A stretch of 35,000 bases of DNA from Chondrilla cf. caribensis (Eukaryota > Porifera > Demospongiae > Chondrillida > Chondrillidae): NCBI GenBank assembly GCA_964020155.1, contig OZ026551.1, positions 1,449,018 to 1,484,017 on the forward strand, given 5' to 3'. Numbering within the stretch: position 1 is the stretch's first letter; each line of letters opens with the position of its first letter. A program made the position numbers and the translations under genes. A model generated the notes under the pieces. That model did no database searches. It worked only from the letters and a program-made list of their open reading frames with translations, and was not told where the DNA came from. This document shows positions 30,801-35,000 of this stretch, piece after piece.

Positions 30801-32182
30801 GAGTTGAGTTGACAATAATCACAGAATGCAATTAAATAGCTGTTGTCAATGATATACATATATCATATATATATAATATATCATCCACCTGTTGACACAG
30901 CAGCTACCCAGATGTAGTTGGTGGTTCCTCTACTAAGTGGACCCAGTGTGGTAGATGTACCAGTGATTCCACTAGTATCACAGTCAGCACCAGATGGTGG
31001 ATCAGACTGTGTTCCACTAGTTGTACTGTAACATACAGTGTAGGTGATACCACTTCCACTGACTGCACTCCATGACACACTCAAAGCTGGAGATGAACTT
31101 TGTACGGTTCTACTAACAGTGACACCTTGGACCTTGGAGGGAGGCATTGGAGTTGGTAGTGGAGTAGGTGTTGGAGTAGCTGCATAAATACAATGACAAA
31201 GATATACATAGGGTTTCTCATTATACAACAAATACATATCTTATATGGCATACTATACTATCCATCATTATGACAATGCTGGCTTCAACAAAAGTTACAA
31301 TACCAAAGAATGTACAATATGTGTACAGATGTCTGAATGTCATTTATTATGTGACAGGCCACACAAGAGATCTCTTTTGTACTACACATTCAAACCGCCC
31401 CCTTCACTGTACAGTATAATATATGGTTCAACCCAATAAACAGGAAATCTCAAGTTGCCTACATACATAGAAGATTATTGATTTGTCTAGTACATACATG
31501 AAGGATTACTGATTTGCAAAAAATAGTGTATTTGTGCACTGTACACACACTGTAGTGATTTAACCAAATGAGAATTGACAATAATCACGGAATATAATTA
31601 AAAAGCTTTTGTCAGTGATATATAAACAATGTATGAATAAATTATAGATATTTGTTATTGGTAAACTTCAAATCACAGACCAATGCACTATTGCTAAAAG
31701 ACGGATTCAGTTTCTCTGAATGTTGTAAGATGTAGTTTGTCACCCCATTTAACTAACGTACATTTATGTACATTTGCTGTTTGAAGGATTTCAAGGGATT
31801 TTTTTTTGTATACATATGCATCAAAGCAATCATGAAAATAATATGTACTCACTTAAATAGATTGTCAGTGTAGTAAAGGGAGAGGGGTGTCCGACTGATC
31901 TATATTTACATTGGTATTCTCCAATATCATTTGTTTGAAAAGGCTCAAAATGTAAAGCCAGTGAACCAGATGCAGACCTTTTGGCATAACCATGGTCAGG
32001 AACAGGTACCGGATCCTTCGATATAAAAGAAGCACTCCCCCCATTTATCTTGTACCAGTCCTTGTGGATACCAGGAGTGTAGCAGTAAACCTTGTAGGTA
32101 CTGGATGGGGTTATGGTGATGGTGGACCCATCTAGGTTGGAGTTTGTATCATCATCCAACCTTGGCTGAGAGTGTACAGAGG
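21719..32182 (-). CDS. Gene C: Ig plus six-FN3 receptor, first exon off-window
   Basis: Exons 5' to 3': 32182-31853 Ig, 30417-30052 hinge-FN3, 29491-29204 FN3, 29045-28785 FN3, 27944-27690 FN3, 27052-26864 and 26797-26705 split FN3, 25887-25609 FN3, 24951-24783 TM, 21833-21719 tail. These sum to 2345 bp. Adding a 55-bp signal exon as in A and B gives exactly 800 codons, which supports the model. The signal exon is expected beyond 35000, displaced by the transposon at 33032. A truncated extra hinge-FN3 exon (30881-31179) must be skipped; phase symmetry allows that. Unlike A, C lacks exons 7 and 8 but has an extra FN3 exon. The last intron holds a 2.7-kb Tigger element. No stop occurs in the chosen exons. 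Confidence 0.82.
21834..22047 (-). other. Gene C last intron, left of Tigger
   Basis: Host intron between the tail exon and the transposon; nothing else recognised. It ends in the TA target dinucleotide at 22046-22047. Confidence 0.6.
22048..22302. promoter_or_regulatory. Left subterminal region of Tigger element
   Basis: Repeated motifs: CCATTAACGGACTCTC, CCCAATAGCGGACTCTC and CTATGAACGGACAC, likely transposase-binding repeats in the manner of the Tigger/pogo group. No coding sequence apart from the end of the HIRAN gene next to it. Confidence 0.5.
22303..22680 (-). CDS. HIRAN-domain protein encoded within the transposon
   Basis: 125 residues. The start is the ATG at 22680 (GACATGG, good Kozak context); the reading frame continues three codons upstream only through a GTG. 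The sequence fits the HIRAN fold family: VRGYHIYKDIW, LQLQREPSNPEDKFAV, then GQVVGRVPAELARTFSLFL and a conserved ITATITGARINRG segment. In HLTF/Rad5 the HIRAN domain binds 3' DNA ends, but here the protein is essentially the domain alone. It lies between the TIRs and is divergent from the transposase with a 235-bp shared upstream region, so it belongs to the element and not to gene C. Its role in transposition is unknown. Confidence 0.75.
   Translation of the reverse strand: MAAKSRVLLDFFVINSHVRGYHIYKDIWSPSKDEVLQLQREPSNPEDKFAVTICLDGQVVGRVPAELARTFSLFLARECNSITATITGARINRGIGLGLEIPCFYKLNGPKVYVDRVKKLLGNSD
22681..22915. promoter_or_regulatory. Putative bidirectional promoter of the Tigger element
   Basis: Between the two divergent start codons. 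It contains TGACGTAA (CRE/ATF-like, 22773-22780), CACGTG (E-box, 22836-22841) and a direct repeat CGGAcTCAATTGTAAC / CGGAcCCAATTGTAAC at 22787-22802 and 22817-22832. Promoter function is inferred from position. Confidence 0.5.
22916..24535 (+). CDS. Tigger/pogo-like transposase
   Basis: 539 residues, one intact exon, ATG in AAAATGG context. Domains: N-terminal psq/CENP-B-type HTH (about 14-65, LTLKEKVEVIRKSD and CGKTQISGILKAK); second CENP-B/Tc5-type HTH (about 85-150, ISKs replaced by YPNGPQLSEKAKEIA and WLDKWKKRYNIKSKSVVGES); DDE_1 catalytic core (about 170-375) with the three acidic sites NLDETG, LLVDNAGCHP and QPLDLGIIQ. An acidic Asp/Glu-rich stretch follows (about 461-480). The last residues, QSDIRSYF-RPV, match the PCNA-interacting PIP-box pattern Q-x-x-I-x-x-Y/F-F. 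It cuts and pastes the element at TA sites. Intact ends and frame suggest a young, possibly active copy. Confidence 0.94.
   Translation: MATATSSSQRKERKHLTLKEKVEVIRKSDTNPKMTLRELAECFSCGKTQISGILKAKDDILTLYEANRSDTLQLTRKRARKSEFSEVNESLYEWYLLATSKNIYPNGPQLSEKAKEIAVKLKKEGFSASDGWLDKWKKRYNIKSKSVVGESGDVSSETVAAWKERLPVITAGYNKEDIYNLDETGCFWKALPDNGFGQRGKKCKGGKQSKQRFTIALIANAAGGKEKPIVIWKSNNPRCFRGMDKSSLPVTYFSQSKAWMTADIFNTILTSWNRKLRAKGRSILLLVDNAGCHPRDAQNKFSNIKLVYLPPNTTSEVQPLDLGIIQNTKVHYRKYFLRYVLSKIEECTNATEVAKSVDVLSAIRWIGKAWDEVKEETIQKCFRRAGVLDEDLNPVSINEDGVDPFADVDAQLQELVAQSMPRSESCSIEEYISGENSLSTCADFDSETWDTDFLESIDTHRNGDDDDEDNDEDDEEVPLPPPKLMNIRAAIDSLEDVKMFLEYHGLVHESSKVHSCIDSLALVALPGKQSDIRSYFRPV
24536..24748. promoter_or_regulatory. 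Right end of Tigger element
   Basis: 213 bp of 3' UTR and TIR. Inverted motifs around CCAAGGGAC (24696-24704 and 24725-24734) could form a short hairpin within the terminal region. Confidence 0.5.
24783..24951 (-). CDS. Gene C exon 9: TM helix
   Basis: Acceptor tcctag, donor GTGAGT (24777-24782); phase 1 in, phase 2 out. The TM region has G-x-x-x-G spacings (GLSAGLFIAGLFSG) and a Glu inside it (LLLVEGIICG), then a basic CKISKMSK stop-transfer segment. Nearly identical to gene B exon 4. Confidence 0.88.
24952..25608 (-). other. Gene C intron between FN3 and TM exons
   Basis: Non-coding. It holds a copy (about 25140-25262) of the repeat shared with gene A intron 11 and a degenerate GT tract (25436-25535) built of two copies of a 46-bp higher-order unit ending GTGTGGGATGG. 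No gene seen. Confidence 0.65.
25609..25887 (-). CDS. Gene C exon 8: FN3 domain
   Basis: 93 codons, phase 1-1, acceptor cccag, donor GTGAGT. VPTVAPKNVTVV, SVSWNPLTLQEARGW, VQVSTAAGTSEE. Orthologous in position to gene A exon 11. Confidence 0.88.
25888..26704 (-). other. Gene C intron, no gene seen
   Basis: 817 bp colinear with gene A intron 10. A short open frame (26421-26825, +) overlaps the antisense of the next exon and has no support. Confidence 0.6.
26705..26797 (-). CDS. Gene C exon 7: second half of split FN3
   Basis: 31 codons, acceptor ctcacag, donor GTTTGT. PETPINVTVQAKNKAGLG. The loss of the more upstream gtacag in C is why the ctcacag acceptor was chosen in both genes. Confidence 0.8.
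26864..27052 (-). CDS. Gene C exon 6: first half of split FN3
   Basis: 63 codons, acceptor cttcag, donor GTAAGT. KIMWSEPEEPNG and ITGYDVTFGDYGDYRG, as in gene A exon 9. Confidence 0.85.
27053..27689 (-). other. Gene C intron with two-exon deletion junction
   Basis: At about 27105-27135 sequence like gene A 2190 (gttcagtttcac) continues directly into sequence like gene A 3255 (cacttgaacaatcagctc), so the interval holding A exons 7 and 8 is missing. No remnant exon seen. Confidence 0.75.
27690..27944 (-). CDS. Gene C exon 5: FN3 domain
   Basis: 85 codons, acceptor attag, donor GTGAGG. TLTVRWDDEGFNYRL and NITGLESNTEYTVVVEAY; differs from gene A exon 6 by few residues. Confidence 0.88.
27945..28784 (-). 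other. Gene C intron, no gene seen
   Basis: 840 bp, colinear with gene A 4041-4668 up to about 28575; the remainder flanks the C-only FN3 exon. Confidence 0.6.
28785..29045 (-). CDS. Gene C exon 4: FN3 domain absent from gene A
   Basis: 87 codons, phase 1-1, acceptor tgttag, donor GTAAGT. VPEQVTGVGFTLNN, LTITWDMPSSEQPITYY, TYTFSVIAVSAVGSG. The gene A intron has a clean gap here. Confidence 0.87.
29204..29491 (-). CDS. Gene C exon 3: FN3 domain
   Basis: 96 codons, acceptor gttcag, donor GTATGA. LRVTWTAPSSERTITKY, TTLERLSAGTSYQVRVRA. C has one copy where A has two (exons 4 and 5). Confidence 0.9.
29492..30051 (-). other. Gene C intron, no gene seen
   Basis: 560 bp colinear with gene A 5108-5569. 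It lacks the 716-bp TIR element and serves as an empty-site reference. Confidence 0.6.
30052..30417 (-). CDS. Gene C exon 2: TP/ST-rich hinge plus FN3
   Basis: 122 codons, phase 1-1, acceptor atgcag, donor GTGAGT. The hinge is TPSSTPTSTPTSTPSTPAP, the most serine-rich of the family, followed by FN3 LRVSWSAVSGSGITY and the two-cysteine segment. Confidence 0.9.
30881..31179 (-). pseudogene. Truncated duplicate hinge-FN3 exon in gene C
   Basis: The acceptor and hinge (TPTPTPLPTPMPP) are intact, and the FN3 runs to WVAAVSTGG. It is then cut by an AT-rich junction (about 30855-30890) that gives TGA at 30883-30881. The last 14 or so codons and the donor are missing. It came from a partial tandem duplication of the hinge-FN3 exon with its intron (copy 2 is 30052-30417). 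If spliced in, it would end the protein. Confidence 0.85.
31180..31852 (-). other. Gene C intron after the Ig exon, with empty LINE site
   Basis: 673 bp non-coding. An unoccupied homologue of the LINE site (AATAAACAGGAAAT) lies near 31434-31447; a further copy from the partial duplication lies near 30684 (ATTAAACAGGAAAT). Confidence 0.7.
31853..32182 (-). CDS. Gene C exon 1 visible: Ig domain
   Basis: 110 codons, acceptor attcag before 32182, donor GTGAGT. VYCYTP, KDWYKI, NDIGEYQC. The CAG codon that is TAG in gene B is intact here. The signal peptide exon must lie upstream, off-window. Confidence 0.92.
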
Positions 32183-33029
32183 CTGAATAAATTGAAGAAA
32201 TTGACATGTCATGCCATAAATTTACAACATATCAATCAAACCTCAATACTGTGAGTAATGGTACACGCATGTCTTACATTGTCAAATCGCTGTCAAAGTG
32301 TTAAGTAACATTGTAACACTTACTATACACTATATGCAAGTGGAGACCAAGTTGAAAAGGAGTTGAAGCCAGTTCACTATACGTCACATGAGTCTAACTA
32401 GAAGGTATATCTGAATAGCGGAGAGTGTGTGAGTGTGCAAATCGCCTACTATGATTAGATATGATATTAGCCTATAGATCCTACATGATGTACAGCTTGA
32501 ATCAATTCAACAGTGTAAACGACATAGCTACCCACTCTCTCCTACCAGCTACTGGTACATAATAATGGGATAAACCATAGGTATCTAGGGTCTATGGATA
32601 AAGGAACCAGTGACATAATAATAATCGGAACTTGTCCTGGAGAAATTCTGATTATACCATACGTAGCTGCTGGCTGCTGCATAACTAACGGGTTATCTAG
32701 TCATTGTCCCGAGATGATTCAGTCCAGTATCCTCAGAAGCACAAGCTTTCATGGTTGTCATTAATTCAATATCCATGTTGTTATTGATCTAATAAGCAAT
32801 GGTAATTATTAGAAGCAGCAATTTTCGCAGCATGCAGTCCACAAGCGCAGCTGAATTCAGTTATCTGATGGGAAATCACTGTTTACTACACCCCAATGAC
32901 TGTACGCGTGGTGTGGGTCACTATGCCACTCAGCTATAATATATATCGTCAATGGTGATGTCAGTGTCAACCTTGGCTGAGAGTGTATATACAGAAGCTG
33001 AAGAAATTGAATCACTGCAATAATTATGG
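32183..33029 (-). other. Gene C intron 1, visible part
   Basis: Colinear with gene A 8403-9280, including the decoy Ig-exon start (about 32968-33014, minus strand). The alignment breaks at about 33030 where the transposon begins. No gene seen. Confidence 0.7.
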
Positions 33030-33547
33030 TAGGGTGCGGAATCTATTTCCGGACACCATCTAATTCCGGACACTCGTTTGCTACCGACACTCGTGCGATT
33101 TCTCTCAAATCTGGTAATCTTGTAGATGAAACAGAAGTAAAAAGGAACACGATCTTTGGTGTAATCATCTTTTCGTGTTATGCCGTACGTCACAAAAATG
33201 TTACGTGCTCGCGGTCCTCCATTTTCGGACGGATATCATCTAACTTCGGACAGTCCTCCGCTTCTATTCCGCTTCAAGGATTATCTTTTTTTAAATGTAT
33301 ATTTCAGTCAACGGACTCATGGTCAACTCGTAGCGACGCGCTCGTGTGGTGGCTATGTTCGCTTGCTGAGTACCGCAGTGATAGTGAAGGGACACTGGGG
33401 TCCTCCATTTTCGGACAATTTCCGCTAACGTCTGTCACGTCCTTTTGAATTTGCGACCGCTTCGAAAGTTCGTAGATTGTGCGTTTATGCGGATTTTGCG
33501 CTGAAGAAGTTACTATTGGCTTATTTGCTTGTTATCATTCACTCTGA

Positions 33548-33760
33548 TGAAAAGGTGAGCACCACTCCTGGAAATATAATTAATTTGCTAATCACATGCA
33601 TGCAACCACCTTGGTTTTCACTGTATATATTATATTGCATATATAGTCTATATACAAGACATTGCCAAAATAAATGATACAAACATAATAATTTTCAGAA
33701 TGAGCACATAACAATGAAACAACAGAGTAACTAAATGTTTTGCTAATCATATCTTCAGAT
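33548..33760 (+). other. Probable 5' UTR intron of the second transposase
   Basis: AAAAG/GTGAGC near 33554 and TTCAG near 33758 form a credible donor and acceptor. After splicing, the transposase frame has upstream TGA codons, which supports the ATG at 33761 as the start. Confidence 0.5.
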
Positions 33761-35000
33761 ATGGCTGCAAGAATTCCAAGTGTAGAAAAATCTCTGCAAC
33801 ATCGTACTGCAACCAGTTCTAGTCTATCAGATGCAATATATGTACCTTTTACCACCAAACGACCCCACATCTACCGAGAATATGGTATCACATCCATTGA
33901 AAAGGCATATGAAGCAGTAAAGAATGGCAAGTTGACAATTCGTAGGGCAGCAGAAGAGTACGGTGTTCCTCGTTCCACCCTCCATGATCGTGTGGCTGGT
34001 AAGGTGAGCAAGACAACAACAAAGAGTGGACCAAAGTGCTATCTCACAAAGCAAGAGGAGAAGAAACTCGTGGAATTTTTGATTGGTTGTGCATCAATCG
34101 GATATGCAAAGTCGATGCGGGAGGTCCTCACAATTGCAGAGAGAATTGTTCATTTGCATGATGATAAGAAGGATATTCATTTGAGCAAAGGCTGGTGGGA
34201 CAAGTTCTGTAAGAGGCATCCTGAAATCTCTTTGAGACGTGCCGAACCACTCTCATATGCAAGAGCTGTAGCCAACAATCATGCCATCATTGAGCACTAC
34301 TTTGATGTGTTGCAGAAAGTCATTGAGGGAAACCGCTTGGGTGGACGACCAGGCCAGATTTTCAACTGCGACGAGACTGGCATGCCACTCAGCCCAAGAC
34401 CACCTAAGGTTGCTGCAAGGATTGGACAACATCCCTATGCTATCACAACAGGTGATAAATCGCAAATCACTGTACTAGCTTGTGCTAGTGCCAGTGGTTA
34501 TACTATACCACCAATGGTTATTTTCGATCGCAAGCACTTGCAGGCTGAAATGGCAACCGGAGAGGTACCTGGCACTTTCTATGGGCTGTCAGATACAGGA
34601 TGGATGGACTCAGAACTATTTCATAAATGGTTTGTCCACCATTTCCTTGTCCATGCACCACCAAAAAGACCTCTCTTGCTTTTGATGGATGGCCATACCT
34701 CTCATTATGATGTCCACACACTTGACATTGCCGCCAAGGAGGGTATCGTCATCTATTGTCTGCCACCACATACAACGCACATCTTGCAACCATTGGATAA
34801 TGGTGCATTCTCATCTTTGAAGCACCACTGGATGAATCAATGTTCTCGTTTCATTGCCAACAATCCTGGCAAGGTCATCACCAGGCGTAACTTCATGCAA
34901 GTCTTTCGCCCAGCTTGGGAAAAGGGGATGAGCATGTCAAATGTAATTGGGTGCTTCAAAGCAGCAGGGGTTTACCCTGTTGATCGTTCTGTGGTTCTGT
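33761..35000 (+). CDS. Pogo/Tigger-type transposase, C-terminus off-window
   Basis: 413 codons, open to the window end. Domains: N-terminal psq-type HTH (about 48-83: YEAVKNGKLTIRRAAEEYG, PRSTLHDRVAGK), CENP-B/Tc5-like HTH (about 95-165, ending GWWDKFCKRHPEISLR), and the DDE_1 core with acidic sites FNCDETG, LLLMDGHTSH and ILQPLDNGAFSSLK. WxxFCKRHPxISLR and DGHTSHY are typical of the Tigger/jerky-like side of the DDE_1 superfamily. It differs clearly from the transposase at 22916, so the two elements are separate families. No frameshift or stop is seen. Confidence 0.92.
   Translation, partial: MAARIPSVEKSLQHRTATSSSLSDAIYVPFTTKRPHIYREYGITSIEKAYEAVKNGKLTIRRAAEEYGVPRSTLHDRVAGKVSKTTTKSGPKCYLTKQEEKKLVEFLIGCASIGYAKSMREVLTIAERIVHLHDDKKDIHLSKGWWDKFCKRHPEISLRRAEPLSYARAVANNHAIIEHYFDVLQKVIEGNRLGGRPGQIFNCDETGMPLSPRPPKVAARIGQHPYAITTGDKSQITVLACASASGYTIPPMVIFDRKHLQAEMATGEVPGTFYGLSDTGWMDSELFHKWFVHHFLVHAPPKRPLLLLMDGHTSHYDVHTLDIAAKEGIVIYCLPPHTTHILQPLDNGAFSSLKHHWMNQCSRFIANNPGKVITRRNFMQVFRPAWEKGMSMSNVIGCFKAAGVYPVDRSVVL

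Larger units (their letters stand above)
33032..35000 (+). mobile_element. Second pogo/Tigger-type transposon, 3' end off-window
   Basis: Host intron sequence ends at TA (33030-33031), followed by GGGTGCGGAATCTATTTCC. The 5' region carries three related motifs around TTTCGGACA (about 33050-33085, 33215-33255, 33400-33430). A transposase ORF follows and runs off the window. The right TIR is not visible, so the left boundary rests on comparison with genes A and B. Confidence 0.8.

Noticed and set aside
33026..33448. 140-codon plus-strand open frame at the start of the second transposon
   Set aside because: It spans host flank, TIR and subterminal repeats, and is not in frame with the transposase after the probable splice.

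Overview
The window is animal nuclear DNA. It has small exons with GT-AG introns, multidomain Ig/FN3 cell-surface receptor genes, many (CA)n microsatellites, Tigger/pogo DNA transposons and a LINE fragment. Its style fits an early-branching marine invertebrate, with a demosponge as the plausible guess, but nothing here fixes the species. No RNA genes or CRISPR arrays were seen.

The core is a head-to-tail tandem array of three paralogous receptor genes, all on the minus strand. Gene A spans 288-9828 and its tail lies off the left edge. Gene B spans 12842-18691. Gene C spans 21719-32182 and its first exon lies off the right edge. The common plan is signal peptide, Ig domain, Thr-Pro hinge fused to FN3, more FN3 domains, one transmembrane (TM) helix and a short tyrosine-bearing tail. 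I rebuilt the exons from splice sites. All ectodomain introns are phase 1 and the TM-tail intron is phase 2, so whole FN3 exons can be gained or lost in frame. A encodes about 960 visible residues with eight FN3 domains. C encodes about 780 visible residues with six FN3 domains plus a broken seventh. B keeps one FN3 domain and is a pseudogene, with a TAG five codons after the signal-peptide exon. The intergenic regions (9829-12841 and 18692-21718) are duplicated copies of each other, so the array arose by duplication of a unit of about 8.85 kb.

Mobile DNA sits mainly inside receptor introns. A 5'-truncated LINE (14756-16127) in B has a 14-bp target duplication, and intact empty sites survive in A and C. 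A complete Tigger-like element (22048-24748) in the last intron of C has TIRs, a TA duplication, a transposase ending in a PCNA-binding-like motif, and a divergent second gene for a HIRAN-domain protein. A second pogo/Tigger-type element (33032 to beyond 35000) lies in intron 1 of C. A 716-bp TIR element (5999-6714) lies in an intron of A.

The most interesting biology is twofold. First, the receptor family is rapidly rearranging: domain counts vary, gene A has a different TM segment, and the gene C tail has an ITAM-like double tyrosine motif. Its architecture recalls invertebrate allorecognition or immune receptors, although that role is inference. Second, the two-gene Tigger element pairs a PIP-box transposase with a HIRAN protein.
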